Source: Anopheles merus (taxonomy: Eukaryota > Arthropoda > Insecta > Diptera > Culicidae). Taken from it: a stretch of 64,000 nucleotides of DNA. A program made the position numbers and the translations under genes. The stretch lies in the NCBI RefSeq assembly GCF_017562075.2, contig NC_054084.1, positions 19,528,889 to 19,592,888 on the forward strand. Reading direction: 5' to 3'. Below the pieces are notes generated by a model that saw only the letters and a list, made by a program, of their open reading frames with translations, had not been told where the DNA came from and made no database searches. Below are positions 15,070 to 27,400 of the stretch, piece after piece (within the stretch, counting starts at the first letter, position 1; each line of letters starts with the position of its first letter).

Positions 15070-18000
15070 TTTCTACAAATGTCCGCCTCGAGGGCTTAAC
15101 ATTGTTTCTTAATTACTAAGGAAAGGATAATGATGAGGAAAACATTGTTTCTTAATTACTGAGGAAAGGATAATGATGAGGAAGAGTGAAGACGAGAACG
15201 GAAGAGGAATAAAGGAGTGTTAAAATCGAACAAATGATAGTATGAATTTAATGCAATCTGAGCTTTAAGGAATGGGTCATTTTGCCCATATCGAGTTAGC
15301 CGGGTGGGAATATAGAGAGGAGGCCTATTGCGATTTTTTGTGTCTGTTTTCCGCTCTGCTAGGTTATGTTAAAAACGATTTACTAACTCTCAAACACTGT
15401 GTTTAATATTGAAAAATGTATCTATTTACTTAAACACATATTATATTACGAGGCTTAATACAATTAAACGTAAAGACCATTGTTTTCAAAACGTTAATTT
15501 GTCATGCAAAGTCATTTAAATTAAGCATGTTATTTGTTTGTCCCAAAGGCTGTACAAAATTATGTTAATTTTAGCCGATTCTAACGCTAGCATTATACTA
15601 AAAAAACGTACGTTACAAACCAGGCCCACATTTTAAATTGAAACAAAATATTTTTACATCAAGAATCAATTTAATTGTTAAATGTAAACAGCAAACAATC
15701 GAAAGAACTTCGTTTTAAATACGAAAAGCTATCGCACTACCAAAAGAATCCAAAAAGAAACATAACCCACCGTCTGATAAATTGCACCGAAAGTGGATCT
15801 TGACAACACGCGATAAAGAATCCGGGCCCATCCCTTCCGCCATGCTAAGGGGCGCGCCCGGAGCGCCCGGTTCGGGTGAAATTTCATTTTATTGTTCTCC
15901 ATTATTGCTGCGCAAGGTATAGAAAACAAAACAGCAGCAACAAAAAAAAAAAACCCCAACCATTCGAAAATGCTTCTCCTGCGCAAAGCAAGGACAAAAT
16001 GTGATTGTAGCGAGCAAACGAAACGAAAACACTTTGAGAGAGAGAGAGAGAGAGGGAGAGAGTGGGTGAGGTGATGGGTGGAGGGAAGGGTGTAGAAAAT
16101 GGGGAAAACTTATCCCCACTATAAGTTTTCGGGGCGCACTTCTTTTCGCTCACTCGGCAACACAGCAGGCGTGGAGAATAGAACAAACAAAAAATAGAAG
16201 AAAATCTGCACACACACACACTAACAAAGAACATAATGCACTACCACAGCACAACCACAAGTCGAAGACACAACACGCCTTAAGGCGCATGTGCAGCGAA
16301 ACAAAATGGAGAAGCAACCAACACCAACACAAAGGACAACGGTAGAATCCACCCGAGAAGGGCATTCTTGTGGAAACGTCGCAAAAAAAAGCTTCACTTC
16401 TTCTTCTTCTTATCTTTAACTGTGTTTTCTTTTGGCGCTTGGAAAGACCCAGTCAAGGGACTGGGAACGTAATTTGGCCTTCCCACTTTCCATGCATCCC
16501 TCCCGTGTAGCAACGAGCAATCGAGCAGCCATGGCTCACTAGATGACGCTGTGTGTATAACATTTCGAATTCAATCAGCCAATTTCGTTCACTTATTGCA
16601 CGTTTTCGGCTTCGAGTTTTCGAGGGCTCCGCTCGATCGGCGGCAAGACTTGGGGGGGCACACGCAACTCCCCTTTTTCCTCTCACTCCCCTCATGTGGT
16701 GGGTAGACTTCATTTAGGACCTAAAGTGAATTGTGCTCCCCCGTGGCAAACCCGAAGGGGCCAAGGCGGACGACGAGCGGTGGACGAGCAGGAAGCTGAG
16801 GAATTCAATTTGGTTCGTTATTTAAGCTACTGATTTGGTAAAGAGAGCAAACGGAATCAAGCCAGCAGGGAAGCGGGCAAGCAGCATTTGGATTTTATTT
16901 CGAGAGCTCCCCTTTCTCCCGAAGCAAAAGTTGATACGAGTGAAACGAGCGACCGAGTGCAAGATGAAGAGGCAGTGTGCTGCCAAAACTTGCCTCTAAC
17001 AAGATATATGCTCACATACACACACATACACACACAATAAGACCCACCAACGAGACCCACAGAGTGAGACGGAGCATCCAATTTGGCAACAAATCTAATT
17101 CCAATTCCGGCACGCGCTGTGCCTTCTTCTCTTCGGCTCTTGATTGCAGGTCTGGTTCCAGAACCGGCGGGCCAAATGGCGCAAGGCGGAGCGGCTGAAG
17201 GAGGAGCAGCGCAAGCGGGGCGGTAGCGGTGGGACCGACGGAACCGACTCCCAGCTGATGGGCGATAAGGTAAGACGATAAGGTGCCTAGCGAACGCAGC
17301 GCAGAGCTGTTTCCGGGTGTCGATGGAATTCTCTAAAGAGTTTGAAGGAAGAAAGGAAAAAAACGGCATTCGAAAAGGGAGGGAGATATCATCTTTGGGA
17401 ATGTGTGCCAACACACGACAAAAGGGTGTATATTTAGCTTTGAGCCTTTCAACATACTTCATCTCTCCCTCTTTCACGCTCTCTCACTCTCTCTCTTCAC
17501 AGCTCGATACGGATAGCCGGGACTCTAGCCCGGATATTACCGGCGATGCAGACGATGACGATATGCGCAGCTCCAGTGTGCCCCCGATGAGCCCCCGGGT
17601 GGACTCGGAACCGGAGCGACCGGGGTCGTCCACCCAGCTCCATTCGGCCCACTCGCTGTCCCAATCCGCCTCGAACAGTGCCGGAACGCCGTCGCCCGGG
17701 TTGAAGTGAGTGAAATATGATAGACATACTATTCATTGCTTGTGGTTGAAGAAAGTTAGAAGTGGGTTTTGATGCTTTGAGAAAGCTGAAACCGGTGCTA
17801 TAAGCATGCACATCAAAACCTATATCTTACTATGTTTATATGGCTGATTTTTGTTTTTTCGAATTTTCGCCGCACGGTTTATTGACCATTTTGTCGCTTT
17901 CTTGGCATTTTAGTAATATTTTCACAAACAATTATTGAAAAGAAAAACAATTAGTGGAACACACTTCACGATATGTAGTTTGTTCTTCTATTTGGCGTAG

Positions 18001-18320
18001 CGATCTACGCGCTCATGCCGATCTAAACAGCCATTTCAATCTTATCCTTATGTACTAAGAAACCGTGTAATGAGTTCTTGCTACGGGATATGTACCTATG
18101 ACACGCATCTGTTAAGTCGTGTGACAGCTTAAAATGACTTGGTCTTTTCATTTCTTACTATCATTTCTTGATAAATGGATGTAATAGTAGCAACGGATAC
18201 ATGTTATTTTGATATTTAAAAGACTTTATTCCTTAAACCATACCTTTAAAGCTAATGCTGCTGGTTTCTTTCAGCTCAGCTTAGAAGGTCGTACAATTTT
18301 GCTCAAGCTAAATTGTACCA

Positions 18321-18380
<60 letters not shown>

Positions 18381-21300
18381 AAGCGTGTTATATACATATA
18401 CATCAATGGTTAAGAGCCATCATCAAAGAGCAAAAAGAATCAAAGAGCCGCATTCATGGTACACGAGCCGTACTTTGCCGATCGCTGGCCTAGATGTTTG
18501 GTGTATTGTTATCGCACCAAGGCCTGCACCCAGCAAGTGCATAATCATAACATGACAACAATGTTGCACATTTGTCTGTGCCTTCGTGTTAATGAATTAC
18601 CAGTACAATAAACATAGCAAGAGAAGCGTGAAAGCGTGAGAAAGTAAGAGTGAGCTCTAGGAAGCTTATCAGACATTTGCATTCTTAGGACAAATCAGTA
18701 GGAATAACCAAACTCTCCTTGAAATTATGAATAAACAATAGGAATAGGGGCGGTGCTGTGGTACCTCATACCTAGAATGGACCGTATCCCCGTAGCAAGG
18801 ATTGACTATCCGGCTGCATGGTAATGAATTAAGTCTCGAAAGTCTGTATAGGCCGGCATGTCGGCATGTCTGTATAGGACGTTACGCCAAATAGAAGAAG
18901 ATGAGTGATTGGTAAGAAACTTTTTTTTTTAGGAATCAAGCCATTTCTTGAGACACAGCACTAATGTTCGATAGTAGCAGCGGTCGACAACATTTGAGGT
19001 AAAAAAAAAGACAAAATGTACAAAATTTTCAAACGGTTCCAAGCGAAGATAAATCAAGATATATGATCGGTAAAGAGCCATCATCCAGAAATCAAAGTGC
19101 CACATGCATGGCTCACGAGCCGTACTTTGCCTCTCACTGACGTAGATTGTTTGACGTATTGTTTTCGCACCAAGGTCTATGCATCGAGTGCATAATCATA
19201 AAATGAAGGCTGGAGGGACGACATTGGTCCACATTTGTCTGTGCAAAGTGATTATGAATGACCGGGTTACACAGTTCAATAAAAATAGAAAGAGAGCGAG
19301 ATTGTAAGAGAGATAAATTAAAAGAGAAGGGAGAGAGGGAGGGTGAGAGAAAGAGAAAGAGAGAAAAAGAGAGAGAGAGAGGCCATCAATCAGAAGAAAA
19401 AAACAAACCGTTCTTGAATCCAGTCCAATATAGCAAGTAACAGTTAACAAGTCTGAGTTTGTACAATCTTACCATTTTGGTTGCGATGATTTCTGACATT
19501 TCGATGGAATGTTTAGTTTACAAAGTTCCCATTTTAGTTAACAAAGTACAGCCTTATACTTTTTCATACTTACAAAAAAAAATTTTTGTCTTTTACGAGA
19601 AATAACCAGTCAAAAGTTTCAAACATAACGAATCATTTTCGTGTTTGGTCAAGCACCGTAAACTAACAGGTTGAACCGGGTTCTATGAGAAACAATTGAC
19701 TAATTCGAAATTGTTACAACGAATTTCAAAAGTGGATTTATTTTTCCCTCCTTTGGTAACGATATGTTATGTGAGTTCGTCGTAGCGAAGACTATAAGTA
19801 ACAATAGTTGCACCGTGGAAATAGAAAAGTTACGCTAAATACATGCTGAGGTCGAAAAAAAGGACCGGGCGGGTGGTACAGTCGTCAACTCGAACGACGC
19901 AGTAAGATGACCGTTGTTCAAGCCCTGAATAAATCGTGCTCCCATACGTGGGACTGAGTATCCTGCTATGGGATCTTAATCAATCAGTCGCTGAAAGCCA
20001 AGTCCACTAGTGGTTACCGACAACGATTGTGTGCCAAAAAAAAAAAAAAAAAAAGCAAGGACACGGTTCACTCTAAAGAAAGGCGACCGAATCGTTTTGA
20101 GTTCAACTATAGTGTTTTACCTTTTATTACTCTGTTCAGACTACACTACATCCATAGCATCTCTTGCTGCTGTTTGTACATGATCTCCTCCAACCATTGT
20201 CGGTGAGGTGTCAAACTGGTGAAGATCACCTTACCTTCACAGCCCTGCGTCAAACTGGACACGATACCATGTACGATGTATTGTTTTTCGTCGAATTTCT
20301 TCATTACTGGACCTCCATGGTCAATCTAGAAGTTTTAAGATTATATTAAAAAAAAAAGTTAGATTTACAACTCAACAACCACAACGAACATTATTCACCT
20401 TGCATATTCCTGGCAATAGCGTTGTATCCTTACTTATGCAGCTAAGATCGCTGTAATCAACATTTTCTCCTACACTGCAATTATCGCCATTAACATAGTA
20501 TTGTACCGATTTTCTGGTGTAATCATTATAATTTTCCAGATAAGAAGCTCCTACCAGAATGTCGGGAGTTCTCCAATCACCATGCTGCTCCTCCGACCAT
20601 ATACATGCTGGATATATTTTATCTAAATTTGCATACACTCGTAGCTTTATAACGGCGATATCAAAATATGGGCGGCCCTTTGTGAACCCTGGATGAACAG
20701 TCACTGCTTCTATAGCAGCACGATCGCTATCAGAGCTAAGGGCTACGTATCTTGGCGGTCCTTTACTGGAAGTTACACAATCCGCCGATGTGATAACAAA
20801 CTGGTAGTCAACCAGGAGTCCACCGCACTGGTGGATGTCCGTTTCGTATTCCTGCCATAGCAGCCCAACGCGACTTCTTTTCCATACTTCGTCAACCTTA
20901 CCGTACATGGATGGGTTCAGTTTACGATTGTAACAGTTCACTGCAGCACAGGCTGTGAGAAAATTGATACAATTGATGTCTTTTGAATTGATCTTATATC
21001 TACTACACACTCACCTTGGTAGCTAAACGACTGACGTACTTCCTGCTCGATCCAATCCAGATACGAGCTAACACTTGTGTACACTCCCGTTGATCCAACA
21101 ACGCAAGGAGTTCCAAACGAAACCACACCTAACACCATCGGGAAGATGTTACCGACCAAATCGTGTAGATCCGTTTGCAGTGGGCCTCCTGAGTCGCCTT
21201 GACACATGTCCATGGTTGCACTATTTGCACACAGTTGATCGTAACGCAAGCCTTCCGGCATTTCGTGCCGCTTGGTTCGTAAACGTTCAGCACATATTGT

Positions 21301-24300
21301 CTTGTTTAGGGTCTGTAGTTTTATTTTCTGTAGGGTTGAGCTCAGGCTTCCTGCCAACTCCGTAGCACCAAAGCCCACCGCGTCCATCAGGTCTCCCGGA
21401 GCGTCTGGTTCACGCCACAGACACGCAACACAAATTGCTATGTTTGATTCAACGTATTGCCAGAGTTCAACAACGGCAATATCGTAGTACTTTCGCGGCG
21501 GTAAATACAGCGGATGTTTGATAAAGCGTGCGATAGGAATTTGTTGTGCATACCTGTCATCCTCGTAGCTGGCGAGATTTGTGTCTCCCAATCGTACTGT
21601 ATCCGGAGGAATGCTTCAAAAAGAATATTTTTCATTCTGATAGAACTTAAAACCGATAACAGTAACTCTACTTACTTGTTTTCGTCAGCAGAACAATGAG
21701 CGGCTGTTAAAACGAACTTCCAAGTTATTAAACTGCCTCCACAAAGATAATCGATTGTTGGGTATGCGTTGTAATACGTTCTTATCCACCCGATCGCGGC
21801 CATGTGTTGAAACTGTCCTGCAAAGGCTCGTTTCCCGCCGTATGCCGCTGGTATATGCTTTAGTTTATACTTATTGTTTGGGAAACGTTGCTCACATTCT
21901 GAAATATTAAAAATCCAATGAGCTTCTCCAAAACTACGAAAATTAAAACAATATTCACCATCAAGGCTATTTCCTGGGGTGTATTGTAAAGGAGGACGAC
22001 GCAAAAATACAGATCCCTGAGCTAAGCTTGCTAGCGATAGCAAGATTGGTAGGAAAAGGACCATACTATCAACGTTGCTTCAATTTTCTCACGCTGAGCT
22101 GTCTCACTGTACTGACGAGTGTCAGTCAGCTGATAAAGGCATAGATGTGCTTGCTACTGGCAACTGGAAGAACCGGTAGGGGAACGCGGGGCCAAATGGT
22201 CGGGTAGGGTGAAATGATCACCTTCAAAATTGGCAAATGTACACGCTGAAAATTAGTTCTAACGATCCAAACGCATTAAATACATATAGTGTTTGTTGTA
22301 CTCCAAGAAGAAGAAGATCGAAAATGCTAGCAACTCAATCAATTCAGTTGCTTTCATGAGTATTTTCATAAAATTAAGTAAAAGCTTACTTTAATACAAC
22401 GGACCGATTGAAAGCAAAGTAAGCAAGAGATTGTATTTAAATGTTTTTTTTTAACTTAGTTTTAATTTAATTTTGTCTACTTTTGCTTAACTCAGTTAGT
22501 ATATCGCAACTTCAATCACCGACAAACCGACATGACACTGGCGTTACAAAAGTGTCCCACACGAAAGTACTGTCATTTACCAGTGAGGCGAACACTTCTG
22601 TCAAAGTAAGCTCTATTCACTGCTGCTTCGATGTAAACAACTTTTCTAAATACAAATGGCGAAGGAAGTGTGAGGCAAGATTTTGTGAGAATTATTGGAC
22701 AAAATACCCAGGAAAATCATTTTATAAGTTTCCAAATCAATGCAAAAGATGTGAGAAGTACATAAAACAATACGCATTGGAATTTGCGAAGAAAAACAAA
22801 AAGGGGATTTAGCAGTTTCTTCTCTGTGTCAGTGTAGTAAGCGAATCATTATAGAGATGGCGCTAGTGTTTAACGTATTTTCATTTGAAATAAGGAGACA
22901 ACTTTTGAAGCCCATTTTGTTCGAAGTGTCACGTCGGTTTGTCGGTGCTTCAATTGCATTTGATTTGTAATCACAAACAGCGAATAGTGAATCACTAGAA
23001 ACCGAAAAGCAAAATAGTGCCTATGCTGGGAACAACTTAGCATTTGCATGCATCTGTAACGTGACCAAAGGTCCGTTTAGTGATGGAGTGTACGGTGATG
23101 GTCAGATATTCCAAAGAATAACCATTAAAACATAAAGCATAGAATACCAAATTAAGTGATATTCTATTACCCTAGTACAGTCTAAAGTCACTGATTGAAC
23201 TTTCACTAAGGTGAATCTTCAAGGGACCGTCTGCTTAGAGAAATATGTATGTATGTCAAACTAATGGAGTTGTTGCTATGTAATATCCAAGAAACCACTG
23301 GAAACATCCTGGCATCCTTTGACAAATATTTTTGTCATATATAATATTTGTTCATATAATATATTTGTTCATATTAGAGAATTTCGGCTACCAAATCCCA
23401 TATGCAACAATACATCTTGAAGAGACTACAGTCAGAATTCAATAGTTGAACGCTTTTTAGTTGGCATGCTTTTTAGTTGAATGCTCAATAGTTGGCTGAC
23501 AGTTGAATTAAAAAACGCTTGAGTGGAAAAACCGGTTTATGAAAATTTCACAAAAATCTCATGGCTTGCCAAGAAACATTTCAGATTTTTTTTGTATGGA
23601 AAAACGTGCCAACTAAAAAGTACATATTCAGTAGTTGGCAGGGAATTGAAGTTCAACCAGTGAGTTCGGACTGTATATCTTAGAGAGATGTAGTTTATTT
23701 CGCTGTATGTTTCACCTTGTGGTAACCAAGGACCATAAATTACTATAGGTCGGTCCATCCAGTGTACTTCGACAAATGTTCATTTGACAGCTAGGGTGTC
23801 CAAATTTACTTAGCAACTCATACAAAGTTCCTATCTGCCAATCTCCATAGAAATCTGCATACATCGTGCTTACGAAAATCCTGCAGTCTATCTAAGCACC
23901 TTGGTTGGTTGAAATGAAATTTTGGATGACAGTTTACAACAATGGGGCCCTTTCCGTTGTAAGTTCGTAGGCTAAACCAAGATCTATTAAGGAGAACAGG
24001 TCGATGCAAAGCCCGTTGCTAGGTTGCCATTTTCAACTCGCTTTTGACAGTTTCATGAAAAAGTGTTTACAAACAAACGGCTAATAGTTAACGCGCAAAA
24101 GTGGACGAATTTACTATTAGGAAGGTTATATTGGTTAAATTTCTTGCGGTCAATCACTTCTGGACAATAAAGGAGAAGTAATTGCAGTCTACTCTGTATT
24201 CAGAAACATTGATAACCCTTTTCATTGTTTGCCATTCCGTGACCACAAACCACTACCGTTTGCAACGGTCCTGCTGGAAAAACGAAATGTTTAACATGTT

Positions 24301-24394
24301 CAACTGGGTTAAAGAAGTCCTTTTTACTTTCAATTGAACACTGAGAGTAAAATGAAACATCCAATCGACACACACTGGTACAATAATACAGGTG

Positions 24395-24429
<35 letters not shown>

Positions 24430-27400
24430 ACAATAATATACAGGTGGGCTTATCCCAAGGTGTATGAATTTAGAAGCCTGATTTTTATCTCTTCTGCTTC
24501 TGAATGAAGATTTTAAGAGTGTTTCAAGTATTCTTCAAGCCTCAAGAAAGCTTGTTTGAGCAAAAGTGTTCACCCGTCCTGTCAAAAAGTAATGTTCAAA
24601 TTTGGTTATAGCAAACATGCTATGGGACCTGGACTACATACACTTTGATTCTGGATTCCATCACCAGACCTCTTTAATGCACCTTGGGATAAATGTAAAC
24701 ACCACCTTGTTTTGCCATTTTCCGAGCAGGTACTCGAATCTAATTGTAGCTTTGAGGCTAGAATAATCTAGACTGAAAATTGCAGGATAGTTTTGTGTGT
24801 GGTTTTGTACGCAGTGTTTGCATTATTTCAGCCTCCAACTGTCAAACTCCATACAAAAAACAGACTAGAATCGTGAAGGGCCCCAATATTGGTCAAAGGA
24901 TGCCATGTTTTTGCCGTGGTTTTTTGGATACTTCATAGCAACACATTCATCAGTTTTACATACATACATACATATTTCTCTATGCCGACGGTTCCTTGAA
25001 GATAAGCCCTAGGGAGATTTTACTGTAATTGTAGTGTAAATCATTAAGCAACGTAGTTTTTTATGTTTCGGTGTCTAAAAGGCCACCTTTGGATGTTCGC
25101 GTTTACTCGATCACTAAACGAATTTAACGCAGAGGCCCAAAACGGTTACGGCAGTCGACTGGGGTAGGTCAGTTTGAGAATATCTTCTTGCAAGAATACC
25201 TGACGAAACGGACGCAATGGCACAGTAAGATGTAGAAAGCTCATCCAAGCGAAGATAAAAAATATCTAGAACATATCTAAGGAAGATGCGTGCTCTTGCC
25301 GCTGAGGTAATTTTCATATGTTTAATATTCATTTATTTAATTGTTGAAGAAGCTAACACCTGGTCCGGCAATAAAGCCTTGAGGTCCTAGTTCAAAGTGC
25401 AATTCGTATGTTTTTGCCTTGGAAGCAGAAGCGAAGCAGATGACAGATAAACATGTAAAAACTGTAAACATGAACAGATAAAAATATGTGAATGTTCTAA
25501 GAAATATATGAACAGCCACAGGGTTTCGAAGGTGTTCTGCTTCCTCTGTTCTTTTTGTGTGTGTATTTTTTCACTATTTTTATGCATTTCCCAGAAATGT
25601 TGGGATCATTTGTATGGATCTGCACAATTTGCATGGTAAAACTCTCTCTAAATAAAATGCCCTTTTTTCACATTCCAGGTTCGCTCAATACTCCGCCCCG
25701 AGCCCGGCCCCGTCCGTCTCGGCCGACTCACCGATCGAGGTCGGTGGCCCTATCTCCCTCACGACCACTTCCCGCACCCCGCCGAACGATTCACCGAACC
25801 AGACCGCCAGCAGCAGCTCAATTGCCGGCCTGTCAGCGGTCACCACCACGCCCAGCTTCAGCAGTCACATTTTCGGCAGCTTTGCAGAAAGGTAGGTTAA
25901 TAATACATTATTATCATATTTTAGTGCGATTTAACATCCTACTTAAAAGGTCAAATTAAGTTTTTGCGTTCCCATGGTTGAGTTGTACAAAACAAAATTC
26001 AATTGAAGAAATCCTCACTTCTACAGCTATGAAATGGAAGCGTACAACGGCCTAACAGCAAACACAAAATCATGAGAAAATATTCCACCACACGCCGCAC
26101 GGGTTTTTGCCTTTTTGAATGTGTTTATTTGTTTATTCGATCGTTTTGTTTTGCCCACCAAAAACCATTGTTCTGCACTCCCCCTTCGAAAAAGCCCTCC
26201 GACGGTGAAGCCTCCTTGTTTTCATCCAAGTAGCCCATCGTTTAATGTGCGCACGTGTCGCGAGAAGAAGCACAACACCATCCAGCGTCCGCCTACTTTG
26301 GTTGGGCTGTAAATCTTTCCCCACCCCATTCACGCTATGCAAAACAGATCGAATAATTAAGACATCGGCATCAACAGCAACAACGTCATCATCATCATCA
26401 TCATCATCGCCATTGCCACTGCCTTCCTGTGTGTGTGTGTGTCACACATTCTGATAGCGAAAATACGTTACGACACGCGTAATTAAGCCAACCAACTCTA
26501 ACTCACTCTCTCTCTCTCCTATCCCGCGGGCCGCCTTCCGGTTCCGGCGACCATGTGTGGTACAGTGCAGTGGTGCCTTTTCTTCTACCATCCTCGTCGG
26601 GGGATTTTTTTTTCCTAATGCAATTAAAGGACTTTCGCACAACCGTGTGTGCGTGAGTGGCACGTGCCGGCGCAAAATGTTCAGGCGCGCAATACGCGCA
26701 GCGGCGTCGGAAGTCACCTCCTGCAATCAACCGGCAGGGAGCCCTCACTGTATGCCCGCTATTTGGTGCAGCGGGAGAGGGTGCAGGGTAACAAAGCATC
26801 CCAGGACGACACTGGCACTGTGGCACGGCATGAGATTGGGCATAACATTTGCCAAATATTGCTGTTAATTGTCCGGGACCGTCAAGGCGGGAAGTTTGTG
26901 CTGAGGTGGCGGGAGTGGCACTGGGCAAGATGCTTAACTTCGTATGATTGTACCCCTGAGGACGTGTACCGGTGTGACATTTAGATGATCCGCACAGGTC
27001 ACCGGCACAGGACTGGAGTGGTATCACCGGCGGACTGCGAGTAGGGATCAATAAGGAGGGGGAAAACACTGGTCGTGAACCCGGTCGGTGACACTGGCCC
27101 TTTGACGCATTAAGGGATCAGCTTGCTTTGTTTGTTTGACGGCGCTAGAAGGGTATTTTGCAATGTTTGTTGTAGCGTGTTGAAGCTCGACAAAGAGAAA
27201 TCCGGTTCGAAGGACCATTTAATGAGGTCGCTTGCGGAACAGTTTGGTAGCGTTTGCTCGAATTTGAATGCAAAATTCTAAATAATTTATCTTTTTTTTG
27301 TTTAATCTTAATAATTTATAAAATTCAGTTTCTGGTGCTGAGTTCATATAATAATCATTTTGAATTATGGATGAAAAAACACACAAAACTCATTTCTTCA

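Larger units (their letters stand above)
2353..17149 (+). other. Drgx: Large Drgx intron inside the homeodomain (14.8 kb)
   Basis: This intron splits homeodomain codons 46 and 47. Open frames in it are short or low complexity, and no nested gene was recognised. Contents: hairpin MITE 2839-3125, A-rich (AACATAA)-like tract 5990-6290, pyrimidine tract about 8340-8500, THAP element 11413-11843, (CA)n 12691-12762, (ATTT)n about 15018-15072 and a 43-bp tandem duplication 15098-15183. Confidence 0.8.
23176..25027. mobile_element. Long-inverted-repeat Tc1/mariner-like structure
   Basis: The left end is TACAGTC and the right end is ACTGTA, with TA at both outer edges. About 23205-23335 is an inverted copy of about 24885-25010: shared blocks include AGAGAAATATGTATGTATGT, GTTGCTATG and GGCATCCTTTGAC. 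The interior holds another MITE (23429-23673), an (AAT)n tract and a small inverted pair around TTATCCCAAGGTG (24449 and about 24680). No transposase frame is visible. Confidence 0.5.
17706..25678 (+). other. Drgx: Drgx intron (8 kb) hosting the protease gene and transposon clusters
   Basis: In order: (TA)n 18325-18377, two diverged direct copies of a ~200-bp repeat with a SINE fragment between them, a SINE at 19866-20055, the minus-strand protease gene 20146-22064, the second THAP element 22517-22947, a long-inverted-repeat Tc1-like structure 23176-25027, and an (AAT)n tract. The remaining sequence is AT-rich with nothing recognisable. Confidence 0.8.

Noticed and set aside
15098..15183. Spaced direct repeats resembling a CRISPR array
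   Set aside because: The two copies abut without spacers; this is a simple tandem duplication in a eukaryotic intron.
16857..17477. 206-codon minus-strand open frame overlapping the homeobox exon
   Set aside because: It is the antisense shadow of the GC-rich Drgx exon 17150-17269 plus low-complexity flanks and contains no recognisable domain.
26503..27069. 188-codon minus-strand open frame in the large intron
   Set aside because: Composition is irregular (Arg/Pro/Ser/Cys runs), no domain is recognisable, and the GC-rich stretch explains the lack of stops.
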